Assembly: GCA_000949895.1 (NCBI GenBank)
Contig: JWIT01000007.1
Span: 1 to 64,000, forward strand
Direction of reading: 5' to 3'
DNA length: 64,000 bases
Source: Agrobacterium arsenijevicii
Lineage (GTDB): Bacteria > Pseudomonadota > Alphaproteobacteria > Rhizobiales > Rhizobiaceae
A program made the position numbers and the translations under genes. Every line of letters starts with the position of its first letter. Positions within the stretch are counted from its first letter, which is position 1. Shown here piece by piece: positions 44,599-52,569 of this stretch. The notes beneath the pieces were generated by a model. The model was not told the DNA's origin, did no database searches, and saw nothing but the letters and a program-made list of their open reading frames with translations.

Positions 44599-45945
44599 AT
44601 GACCGCCGACGAAAAGCTCACTCTTCATCTAGCCGAGGCCATCGCCGCCTCAGATCCGTCGCGCGACGAAGAAGCGGTGACGATCGCCCGCACGGCGCTG
44701 ATCGACTTTTTCGCCTGCGTGTTGGGCGGCGCCTCCGACAGAAGCACGAAAATACTGATCAATGCATTTACGCCAGGCACGTCAGGCACAGCGGGCATTA
44801 TCGGCCATGATCTGCACACGGATGTCTTTACCGCAGCGCTCATCAACGGTCATGCCGGACATGTGCTTGACTATGACGACGTGCATGGCAGCGTGCGCGG
44901 CCACCCGACCGTCGCCATCATTCCCGCGCTGTTGGCCGTCGCGGTCGAGGAAGGCGCGACCGCGGACGCCTTCATCGCCGCTTATATCGTCGGGCTGGAA
45001 ACCATGGCGCGGCTTGGCCTGTCGCTCGGCACCAAGCACTATGAAAACGGCTTCCACGCCACCGCCACCCTCGGCCCCATCGGTGCTGCGGCGGCCATCG
45101 CCCATCTTCTGAAATTTAATCCGCAAACCACGGCCGTGGCACTTGGCCTTGCCGCCACGCAATCGGCCGGGCTTCGCCTGCAATTCGGTTATGATGCCAA
45201 GCCGCTGCATGCCGGGCTTGCCACGCGCGCCGGCCTCACCGCCGCGCGGCTGGCAAGGGCCGGTTTTCAGGGCGCACCGGATTTTCTGGAAAATCCCATC
45301 GGATTTTATTCGGCCTTCGCCTTCGGCGCCGAACAGCCAAAACGGGTCCTCTCTGGCTGGGGTGCTCCCTGGCAGATCATCTCGCCCGGCCTCACCCTCA
45401 AGGCCTTTCCCTGCTGCACCGCCAGCCATCCCGTCGCCGTCGGCGCGCTTGCGCTTCGCAGCGCTTACGATCTGACGCCGGATGAGATCGAAACTGTTGT
45501 CATCACCTTTCCGCCCGGCGGCGATGCAGCACTTATCGGCACGCCCGCCCCTCAGACCGGCATCGATGCGCGCTTCAGCGCCGAATATGTTTTCGCCGCC
45601 GCACTGACAGACGGCTCGCTTACTATCGGCCATTTCGACGAACGCCCGGTGCGTGCCGACCTGCTTGCGCTTTCCGCCAAAGTCTCGCGCCGACACGACG
45701 AGACCGCCCGTCGCCTCTCGCCCGATCCGACCACCCGTTTCGTGGTCATCGACGTCACGAAGAAGGATGGCACGGTGCTGTCACGCCGCATCGACGGTCT
45801 TCCCGGCATTGACGACCCGACGGAGAAGTTTGCCGACGCCACCGGCGGCAATGAAAAATTCGCCGGAATTCCGGCACTGGTGCGGACCATGAAAACCGCA
45901 GCCGACCTCAGGAAGCTCGAAACGCTTCTGGTATCGCAAATATAA
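44599..45945 (+). CDS. MmgE/PrpD family protein (YxeQ-like)
   Basis: Enzyme of the MmgE/PrpD family (448 aa), which includes 2-methylcitrate dehydratase, cis-aconitate decarboxylase and immune-responsive gene 1. Conserved segments are ALIDFFACVLGG, NGHAGHVLDYDDVHGSVRGHPTVAIIPALLAVAVEEGA, and GFHATATLGPIGAAAAIA. The ATG at 44599 lies four bases after the ATPase stop; the longer frame overlaps that gene by over 100 bases. Position and length match YxeQ (about 445 aa) of the B. subtilis S-(2-succino)cysteine pathway. Its reaction here is not known; a lyase or decarboxylase acting after oxygenation is likely. Confidence 0.87.
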   Translation: MTADEKLTLHLAEAIAASDPSRDEEAVTIARTALIDFFACVLGGASDRSTKILINAFTPGTSGTAGIIGHDLHTDVFTAALINGHAGHVLDYDDVHGSVRGHPTVAIIPALLAVAVEEGATADAFIAAYIVGLETMARLGLSLGTKHYENGFHATATLGPIGAAAAIAHLLKFNPQTTAVALGLAATQSAGLRLQFGYDAKPLHAGLATRAGLTAARLARAGFQGAPDFLENPIGFYSAFAFGAEQPKRVLSGWGAPWQIISPGLTLKAFPCCTASHPVAVGALALRSAYDLTPDEIETVVITFPPGGDAALIGTPAPQTGIDARFSAEYVFAAALTDGSLTIGHFDERPVRADLLALSAKVSRRHDETARRLSPDPTTRFVVIDVTKKDGTVLSRRIDGLPGIDDPTEKFADATGGNEKFAGIPALVRTMKTAADLRKLETLLVSQI

Positions 45946-45971
45946 CTCGACCGACATAAGGCATGTTTCCC

Positions 45972-47282
45972 ATGACCACGACAACACGCAAAAGACAGAT
46001 GCATCTGGGCCTTTTTCTGCAGGGTGCAGGCCACCACGTTTCCGGCTGGCGCCACCCGGATGCGGAAGCCGGCAGCGAGAATTTCGACCTCCTGACCCGT
46101 GTCACGAAAATGGCCGAAGCGGCGAAGTTCGACATGGTGTTCTTGGCCGACGGCCTGACCAGCGGCGTCGATGCCCATCCCTCGATGATCGCCCGCTTCG
46201 AGCCGCTGACCCTGCTTGCAGCGCTTGCCATGGTAACAAACAAGATCGGTCTGGCGGCCACCGCCTCCACCACCTATGGCGAACCCTATCACACAGCCCG
46301 CGCCTTCGCTTCCATCGACCACCTGAGCCATGGCCGTGCGGCGTGGAACATAGTCACCACCTCCTATGCCCGCACGGCGGCGAATTTTTCCAAGAGCCAT
46401 CCCGAGCATGACGAGCGTTATGCCGTGGCGGAAGAATATGTGAATGTGGTGCGTGGCCTGTGGGACAGCTGGGATGACGACGCCTTCGTCAAGGACAAGG
46501 AAGGCGGCCGTTACGTCGATCCGCAGAAGGTCCATATTCTCGATCACGAAGGTAAATATTTCACGGTCAAGGGACCGCTCAACATCCCGCGCGCGCCGCA
46601 GGGGCACCCGGTTCTCATTCAGGCCGGTTCTTCCGGACCGGGGCAGGATCTTGCCGCCCGCACCGCCGATATCGTCTTCACCGCCCAGCAGGCGATTTCC
46701 GAAGCGCAGGCCTTCTACACCAGCCTTAAGGCGCGGGTGGCGAAATTCGGCCGCGATCCCGCAAGCGTCGCCGTGATGCCGGGTTTCATGCCGATCATCG
46801 GCAGGAGCTTCGAAGAGGCCGGCGAAAAACTGAAGGAGCTGAACCGCTGGACCGATATCAAGAGCGCCATGCCGCTGCTTGAGGAACGCATCGGCCACAG
46901 CCTTGCCGAATACGATCTCGACGGCCCGCTGCCGGACCTGCCGATCTCCGACCAGCTGCGCAGCCGTGCCGAACTTCTGACCGAACTGGCGCGCCGTGAA
47001 AAACTGACGATCCGTGAACTGGCGCTGCGCGTTGCAGCGGGTCGTGGCCACCACATCGTCATGGGCACGGCGAAAGACGTGGCTGACCGCATGCAGCAAT
47101 GGTTCGAGAACGGTGCCGCAGACGGCTTCAACGTCATGCCGCCCTTCTTCCCCGGCGGGCTGGAAGAATTTAACAACGAGGTCGTGCCGCTGTTGCAGGA
47201 ACGCGGCCTGTTCCGCAGGGAATATGAAGGTTCAACGCTGCGCGACCATCTCGGCATCACGCGGCCGGTATTGCGGGGATAA
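45972..47282 (+). CDS. LLM-class flavin monooxygenase, NtaA/SnaA/DszA family (YxeK-like)
   Basis: FMN-dependent monooxygenase (436 aa) of the bacterial luciferase-like superfamily. Typical elements: MHLGLFLQGAGHHVSGWRHPDAE at the start, FDMVFLADGL, TTYGEPYHTARAFASIDHLSHGRAAWNIVTTS, HPEHDERYAVAEEYV, and LIQAGSSGPGQDLAARTADIVFT. Partner flavin reductases are usually coded elsewhere and none is seen here. In the B. subtilis yxe operon the same family member (YxeK) opens the C-S bond of N-acetyl-S-(2-succino)cysteine. Length (about 440 aa) agrees. Starts at 45963 or 45972; the second is ten bases from AAGG. Confidence 0.87.
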   Translation: MTTTTRKRQMHLGLFLQGAGHHVSGWRHPDAEAGSENFDLLTRVTKMAEAAKFDMVFLADGLTSGVDAHPSMIARFEPLTLLAALAMVTNKIGLAATASTTYGEPYHTARAFASIDHLSHGRAAWNIVTTSYARTAANFSKSHPEHDERYAVAEEYVNVVRGLWDSWDDDAFVKDKEGGRYVDPQKVHILDHEGKYFTVKGPLNIPRAPQGHPVLIQAGSSGPGQDLAARTADIVFTAQQAISEAQAFYTSLKARVAKFGRDPASVAVMPGFMPIIGRSFEEAGEKLKELNRWTDIKSAMPLLEERIGHSLAEYDLDGPLPDLPISDQLRSRAELLTELARREKLTIRELALRVAAGRGHHIVMGTAKDVADRMQQWFENGAADGFNVMPPFFPGGLEEFNNEVVPLLQERGLFRREYEGSTLRDHLGITRPVLRG

Positions 47283-47287
47283 ACGGA

Positions 47288-47314
47288 ATGCGGATGCCTG
47301 ACGCATCCGCATTA
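47288..47314 (+). terminator. Hairpin terminator after the monooxygenase
   Basis: An 11-bp perfect stem (AATGCGGATGC / GCATCCGCATT, 5-base loop) six bases after the stop; the T tract is weak. Confidence 0.65.
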
Positions 47315-47337
47315 CCAAACTCGTCAACACATTGAAG

Positions 47338-47360
47338 CGGGCATAAGCCCGCCTCTTTTA
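47338..47360. terminator. Second hairpin between convergent genes
   Basis: GCGGGC / GCCCGC with a 4-base loop followed by CTCTTTTA, adjacent to the end of the convergent chemoreceptor. It may serve both strands. Confidence 0.6.
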
Positions 47361-49094
47361 TGCAGCGGCGCGTCCCGCCTGCTGATCGGGCCGGCCACCT
47401 TTCGAAAATTCCGACCGGACGGACGATCCGTCTTCGCGCTGAATCGTGCGGCGGTTCAGTTTGAACAGGCTGACGAGCTGCGCAAGCAGATCGGCCCCTT
47501 GCGCGAGCGTGGTGCTGATCACCGTCGTGCGAGCGCTCATGGCGGCGTTTTCCTGCGTCATCCGGTCCAGCTGGTTGACCGCCTTGTTGATTTCGCTGAT
47601 GCCGATGGCCTGTTCGTCCGCGGCTTTCGCGATCATGTCGACATTGCCGTCGATGTGCCGCACCAGCCCGTCGATCTGCTTCAGTGCCTCGCCGGTCTCG
47701 CCCACCAGCCTGACGCCTTCGAGAACTTCCGCACCGGACTTGTTGATGAGCGCCTTGATTTCCTTGGCTGCATTGGCAGAGCGCTGCGCCAGTTCGCGCA
47801 CTTCCTGTGCGACGACGGCAAAGCCCTTGCCCGCTTCACCTGCGCGCGCTGCTTCCACGCCGGCATTCAGCGCCAGAAGGTTGGTCTGGAAGGCAATCTC
47901 GTCGATGACGCCGATGATCTGGCTGATCTCGCGCGATGCCGTCTCGATACGCTGCATGGCGTTGACGGTCCGCTCGACGACTTCGGTCGAGGCCGCCGTC
48001 GATGTGCGTGCGCTCTGAACCAGTTTACGCGTCTCTCTCGTGTTTTCAGTCGATGACCGAACCGTGGAGGTGATCTGTTCAAGCGCTGCCGAGGTTTCTT
48101 CCAGCGCCACCGCCTGCTCGCGCGAGCGTTCGGCAAGATTGACGGAGGCCTCACTGACTTCCTGGCTGCTTCTGGTCAGCTCATCGGTCTGGCTGAGAAC
48201 ATTCTCCAGCGTCTTCTGAAATTCCGCGATGGATTTGTTGAAGTCTCGCCGCAGCCTTTCGAACTCGCCTACGAACGGCTTGTCCAGCGTGACGCGGATA
48301 TTGCACTGTGAAAGCCGCTCAAGCGCAGCACCGAGCTCTTCAACCGCGTGCATCCGCTCCGTCACGTCGAAAGCGATTTTGGTGACCTTGAAGACATTAC
48401 CCCGTTCATCGAGAATGGGGTTGTAGGACGCCTGAATGAAAATGCGCTTGCCGTTCTTGCCAAGCCGCATGAACTGCCCGGACGAGAAGCGGCCAGCACG
48501 AAGCTCCTCCCAGAAGGAGCGATAGTCCTGGGATTGGGCGTAGGCCGGATCGCAGAACATCGAATGATGTTTGCCGACAATTTCTTCCGCCGTGTAACCG
48601 AGCGCCGTCAGAAAATTCTCGTTGGCACTGAGGATTTTACCGTCGGGTGCAAATTCGATCATGGCCTGCGCCCGGGAAAGCGCCGCCAGCTTGCCGTCAT
48701 CCTCGGTGCTCTTACGCTTGACCAAGGTGATGTCGGTTGCGATTTTGACGACCTTGTAAGGTTTGCCGAAACGCGAAACCGGATTGTAGGAGGCTTCGAT
48801 CCAGATATCTTCGCCGTTTTTCGACCGCCGCCGATACTGGCCCTGATCGTATTCACCGCGCGAAAGCTTCGCCCAGAAGGTCTTGTATTCCAGCGACGCA
48901 GCATCTTCGGGGGACAGGAACATGCTGTGCGGGCGTCCGATGATTTCAGATGGCTGATAACCGACAGCTTTGCAGAAATTGTCGTTCGCTTTCAGAATTT
49001 TGCCGGCCAGATCGAACTCGATGATGGCCTGCGAGCGGCTCAGGGCGTCGAGCACCGCAGATGCGTCCAGACCGAGTTTGGAAAAGTAAGACAT
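47358..49094 (-). CDS. Cytoplasmic methyl-accepting chemotaxis protein with two PAS domains
   Basis: Chemoreceptor (578 aa) without transmembrane helices, so a soluble sensor. Two PAS domains in tandem at about residues 15-130 and 138-250 share near-identical motifs (SRSQAIIEFDLAGKILKANDNFCKAVGY and SRAQAMIEFAPDGKILSANENFLTALGY), indicating internal duplication. They may bind heme, flavin or a metabolite. A short linker precedes the signalling domain with hairpin tip [28 protein letters not shown] around residue 396. The ATG at 49094 was chosen; TTG codons upstream would add seven residues. Monocistronic. Confidence 0.9.
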   Translation of the reverse strand: MSYFSKLGLDASAVLDALSRSQAIIEFDLAGKILKANDNFCKAVGYQPSEIIGRPHSMFLSPEDAASLEYKTFWAKLSRGEYDQGQYRRRSKNGEDIWIEASYNPVSRFGKPYKVVKIATDITLVKRKSTEDDGKLAALSRAQAMIEFAPDGKILSANENFLTALGYTAEEIVGKHHSMFCDPAYAQSQDYRSFWEELRAGRFSSGQFMRLGKNGKRIFIQASYNPILDERGNVFKVTKIAFDVTERMHAVEELGAALERLSQCNIRVTLDKPFVGEFERLRRDFNKSIAEFQKTLENVLSQTDELTRSSQEVSEASVNLAERSREQAVALEETSAALEQITSTVRSSTENTRETRKLVQSARTSTAASTEVVERTVNAMQRIETASREISQIIGVIDEIAFQTNLLALNAGVEAARAGEAGKGFAVVAQEVRELAQRSANAAKEIKALINKSGAEVLEGVRLVGETGEALKQIDGLVRHIDGNVDMIAKAADEQAIGISEINKAVNQLDRMTQENAAMSARTTVISTTLAQGADLLAQLVSLFKLNRRTIQREDGSSVRSEFSKGGRPDQQAGRAAA

Positions 49095-49426
49095 GCCTTT
49101 TTGAACCCCCAACAATGACCCGTATGCGGACCTCCTCCACCCTTGATATCGAAGAGGTGAAAACGGATCGGTCTGCCTGCGCGCGAAGCTAAGGGAACAC
49201 CGTTAAATAGCGATTAATGATGCGCCATAACTATCGATCCGACTACCGGATAAGTCGACAAAACCGCTTCAGGCGCGGGCCATCACCCGACGCATACACC
49301 GCCATATGAGAACCGCTTATTTGCCACACTGCTGATATTTCTGCGGCCGCGGAACGATGCGGGCTTTCATCGGTACGGCATTCATTGTTATGGCGGGCTT
49401 GAAAGATTTGTGTTGCAGGAGCGCCG
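49095..49426. other. 332-base divergent region, nothing clear
   Basis: It lies between the divergent chemoreceptor and the DadA-like oxidoreductase. No gene, repeat or strong palindrome is visible. Confidence 0.4.
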
Positions 49427-50680
49427 ATGACCAAAACCCTGAAATGCGACGTGCTGGTGATTGGCACCGGCATTGTCGGTTCCATGGCGGCGCTTTACCT
49501 GCAAAATGCCGGGCGCGAAGTCGTTCTTCTGGAACGCGGCGAGGTTGCCCGGGGCGCAAGTTCCGGCAATGCCGGCATTCTGGCCTTTCCCGAAATCATC
49601 CCCATTCCCGCCCCCGGCATCATGAGAAAAGCGCCGCGTTGGCTTTTCGATCCGCTCGGCCCGCTCAGCGTGCCGCCCGCCTATGCGCCGAAGATCGCGC
49701 CCTGGCTGTGGCGTTTCTGGCGCGCCAGCGCGGAACGCAACTTCCGCCACGGGCTGAGGGCATTGAGCGAGATCAACCGGCTGGCCGCCACCGAAATGGC
49801 TCATGTCGCCGCCATGCCGGAGCTTTCGTCCTTCGTTTCGAAAACCGGCACGCTCGATCTTTACGACAGCGAAGCAAGCCTCAACGCCGCTAGCAAGGAC
49901 TGGGATGAAAAGGAACAGGCAGGCTTCGCTTCCCAGCGTGTCGGCCGCAACGAGATAGACGAATTGCAGCCGGGTCTTGCGCCGCAGTTCCGTCACGCCT
50001 TGTTCTCGCCTGATGGCCTGCAGGTCTCCGATCCCTACGATTTCACCCGCGCCATTTTCGATCTGGTGATTGCACGAGGAGCCAGCCTTCGCAAGGGCGA
50101 GGCCGAACGCATCGACGCCGTTGGTGAAAGCACGATCGTGACGCTGGAGAACGGCGACAAGATCGACGCCGACAAGGTGGTGATCGCCTGCGGCGCGTGG
50201 TCCAAGCCGCTTGCCGCAACACTTGGCAACATCGTGCCGCTGGAAACCGAACGCGGTTACAATACCACCCTGCCCGCCGGTGCGTTCAACCTTACCCGAC
50301 AGCTTTATTTCAACGACCACGGTTTTGTCGTCACCCCGCTGTCTTCCGGCATCCGCGTCGGCGGCGCAGTCGAGTTGGGTGGGCTGGAACTGAAGCCGAA
50401 CTTCAAACGCGCGGAAGCCATGCTCAAAAAGGCGGGGCGTTTCCTGCCGGGTCTCAAGGTGGAGGGCGGCCAGCAATGGATGGGGTTCCGCCCCTCGATG
50501 CCGGACTGTCTTCCCGTTATCGGCACGGCGCGCACCACACCCTCCGTCATCTATGCCTTCGGCCACGGCCATCTGGGGCTGACGCAATCGGCGGCAACCG
50601 CCCGCCTCGTGACACAACTGGCAAGCGGCGAGGAAACCGCAATCTCGGTCGATCCGTTCCGTCCGGGGCGTTTTTCCTGA
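49427..50680 (+). CDS. FAD-dependent D-amino acid dehydrogenase-like oxidoreductase
   Basis: Flavoenzyme (417 aa) of the DAO/DadA family. The FAD-binding Rossmann motif is VLVIGTGIVGSMAALYLQNAGREVVLLERGEVARGASSGNAG at residues about 8-50; an ATG-like motif with DKVVIACGAWS (about 245-256) and the C-terminal flavin contact (FGHGHLGLTQSAATARLV) complete the fold. Such enzymes deaminate D-amino acids or N-alkylated amino acids and feed electrons to the quinone pool. The ATG at 49427 has AGGAG six bases upstream. It is a lone gene convergent with the next, and its substrate cannot be told. Confidence 0.88.
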   Translation: MTKTLKCDVLVIGTGIVGSMAALYLQNAGREVVLLERGEVARGASSGNAGILAFPEIIPIPAPGIMRKAPRWLFDPLGPLSVPPAYAPKIAPWLWRFWRASAERNFRHGLRALSEINRLAATEMAHVAAMPELSSFVSKTGTLDLYDSEASLNAASKDWDEKEQAGFASQRVGRNEIDELQPGLAPQFRHALFSPDGLQVSDPYDFTRAIFDLVIARGASLRKGEAERIDAVGESTIVTLENGDKIDADKVVIACGAWSKPLAATLGNIVPLETERGYNTTLPAGAFNLTRQLYFNDHGFVVTPLSSGIRVGGAVELGGLELKPNFKRAEAMLKKAGRFLPGLKVEGGQQWMGFRPSMPDCLPVIGTARTTPSVIYAFGHGHLGLTQSAATARLVTQLASGEETAISVDPFRPGRFS

Positions 50681-50738
50681 GCCTGCGGCAAGCCGGGTTA
50701 CCGGCTGGAGTGCTTCCGGTTCATGCGGTAACGTTGCG

Positions 50739-51272
50739 CTATTTCACCTGCTGCATGGAATCTTCCAGGAATTCCACCGTGGCGAAGGACGGATAGACCT
50801 TTCGCAGGATCGTCACCTGCTGCCGGTCGCTCACGCGCAGCAAATACCACTGCATACCGTCGATCAGCGCCAGAGTGTGGGACCTTGCCTCAATCGTCTG
50901 GCCTCCGGTTTCCATCACCGTTTTTGTCGGAATAAGCGCATAGGGCGTTCCATCAGGCGTCTGCTCCAGGCTGATCGCACCTGCATCCATGGTGAACTCG
51001 GTGATCTTGACCGCCGCGAGCGCCATCTGCATCTGCGTCGTCAGAGCGCTGCGCAACTGCTCGACGGAAACACCCGCGTCTTTTGCGATGAATTCAAAGA
51101 TTTTCGGCGGCACCGTCCGACCGACGACCTCGAAATCCTGCGCATTCAATGCCGTGCTGAACCGCTCTATCTGCGTCTGCAGCCTGTCCTGTTCGGACGG
51201 CAACAGATCGCGTGACAAAGCGGGATGCGACATCGCCGCCAGCAACAACAGACAGGATAACAGGCGTTTCAT
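50739..51272 (-). CDS. Secreted hypothetical protein, DUF4864-like
   Basis: A 177-aa exported protein with signal peptide MKRLLSCLLLLAAMSHPALSRD. The mature part starts with a helical segment (QDRLQTQIERFSTALNAQDFEVVGRTVPPKIFEFIAKDAG) and then a sheet-rich part (ALIPTKTVMETGGQTIEARSHTLALIDGMQWYLLRVSD). This resembles the DUF4864 family; I am only fairly sure. ATG at 51272 with GGAGAGG upstream; the 65-codon extension is rejected. Function unknown. Confidence 0.72.
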   Translation of the reverse strand: MKRLLSCLLLLAAMSHPALSRDLLPSEQDRLQTQIERFSTALNAQDFEVVGRTVPPKIFEFIAKDAGVSVEQLRSALTTQMQMALAAVKITEFTMDAGAISLEQTPDGTPYALIPTKTVMETGGQTIEARSHTLALIDGMQWYLLRVSDRQQVTILRKVYPSFATVEFLEDSMQQVK

Positions 51273-51355
51273 CGCTTGGCCTCTCCGGGTTTGGCCTTTC
51301 CGGTTACCCGGCATCACCACATCCCGCGCCGGGAAACGCTCGTGAACGGGCTCGT

Positions 51356-51580
51356 TCAGCGCAGCAGAATGAAGCCCGCGGCCGAAAGGGCGACAAACAC
51401 GATAAGGCCGCCAAGGAAACCCACAGAAGTAAAGAAACCGGCGACCATGGCCAGCATCAGCACGCACACCAGCATGGTGCCGTACTTCGTCATGGTCAGA
51501 AAACCGTTATAGGTCTTTTCGTGCTCGGCGTAGTTCATCTCGGCGCCAACTTCGACCGGACCTGTATGGTGTTCGCTCAT
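51356..51580 (-). CDS. aa3-type cytochrome c oxidase subunit IV
   Basis: Single-helix protein (74 aa) of the bacterial aa3 oxidase subunit IV family. The motif YNGFLTMTKYGTMLVCVLMLAMVAGFFTSVG has the usual lead-in (EHEKTYNGFL) and transmembrane helix, with a second hydrophobic stretch (GLIVFVALSAAGFILL) in this copy. It stabilises the oxidase complex at the inner membrane. The main subunits are coded elsewhere. ATG at 51580 has GGAAGCGG upstream. Confidence 0.82.
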   Translation of the reverse strand: MSEHHTGPVEVGAEMNYAEHEKTYNGFLTMTKYGTMLVCVLMLAMVAGFFTSVGFLGGLIVFVALSAAGFILLR

Positions 51581-51997
51581 TCCGCTTCCCCTTGTATCTC
51601 CATCCAACAGACCCGCCGCGCAAGACGATTTGCCTCACGGGCGATCACGGGCCCATGCCGGATTCTCCGAAGCCAGAGGTAACATGAAGTCGCCGAAAAG
51701 TGCAATGCGTTCCGCGCGAAAGAACATCCACGGCAGGCGTGGCAAACGGCGAGCCGGACAAAGCGTGCGACGAGGCAACATTCTCGTCGCAAACGGTTGA
51801 AAACGGCAGTCGATAGGCCCGTTTAATAGTGGTTTTTGTTGCTTTTCGGACAGCCTGCCCATACACGGGATTCTGTGGGAGGAACGCCGGAATTTGGCAG
51901 TGCGGATACGCGTGGAGGCGCGCCCGCCGTGATGGCCGACCGGCTTTGCTTTCCACCATAACCCGCAAAGGGCCCGGCAAGGGAAGAGGGGAAAGTC
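51581..51997. other. 417-base divergent region before the TRAP operon
   Basis: No gene is convincing; several short minus-strand frames overlap each other without ribosome sites. It should hold the promoters of the oxidase subunit IV gene and of the TRAP genes. The start of dctQ has a strong GAGGGGAAAG site. Confidence 0.4.
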
Positions 51998-52537
51998 ATG
52001 AAACCGCTTTTAAAAATAAGTGCGCTGATAGACCTTGTGAGCGAAGCTCTGGGCAAGGTCGCCGGTTATCTGGTGCTCGTCTGCTGCCTCGTCAGCGCCG
52101 GCAACGCCATGGTCCGTTATGCCTTCAACTACAGTTCGAACGGCTGGCTGGAAATTCAGTGGTACATGTTCGCCTTCATTGTGCTGATCGGCGCTTCCTA
52201 TACGCTACGCATGAACGAACATGTGCGCGTCGACATCATCTATGGCGCGATCTCCTCGCGCAGCCGCATCTGGGTTGACCTCATCGGGATAACGCTTTTC
52301 CTGCTGCCCGGCTGCTTTTATCTGGCCTGGCTTTCCTGGCCGATGTTCACGCTTTCCTGGTATCAGGGCGAAATGTCCTCCAATGCCGGCGGCCTCATCC
52401 GCTGGCCGGTGAAACTCGTCATCTTCGCTGGTTTCGCCCTGCTGGTTCTTCAGGGATTTTCCGAACTCATCAAGCGAATAGGTGCCCTCAACGGGCTCTA
52501 TGCGCTCGATACGAAGTACGAAAAGCCCCTGCAATGA
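51998..52537 (+). CDS. TRAP transporter small permease (DctQ/TakQ-like)
   Basis: Four-helix membrane protein (179 aa) of the TRAP small subunit family. The helices are visible at about residues 18-37, 50-68, 90-110 and 132-150, with the usual NYSSNGWLEIQWYMFAFIVLIGASYTLRMNEHVRVDIIYG in the first half. It pairs with the large permease 32 bases downstream. The likely substrate, from the TakP-like binding protein nearby, is an alpha-keto acid. Confidence 0.9.
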   Translation: MKPLLKISALIDLVSEALGKVAGYLVLVCCLVSAGNAMVRYAFNYSSNGWLEIQWYMFAFIVLIGASYTLRMNEHVRVDIIYGAISSRSRIWVDLIGITLFLLPGCFYLAWLSWPMFTLSWYQGEMSSNAGGLIRWPVKLVIFAGFALLVLQGFSELIKRIGALNGLYALDTKYEKPLQ

Positions 52538-52569
52538 TCGTCCCGATCTGAACCTTCAGGATATTTCCC

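Noticed and set aside
45552-47099. A 515-aa minus-strand open frame
   Set aside because: Antisense to the flavin monooxygenase and the end of the MmgE/PrpD gene; no domain and no ribosome site.
50691-50706. AGCCGG / CCGGCT hairpin after the DadA-like gene as terminator
   Set aside because: The stem is only 6 bp and no T tract follows on either strand.
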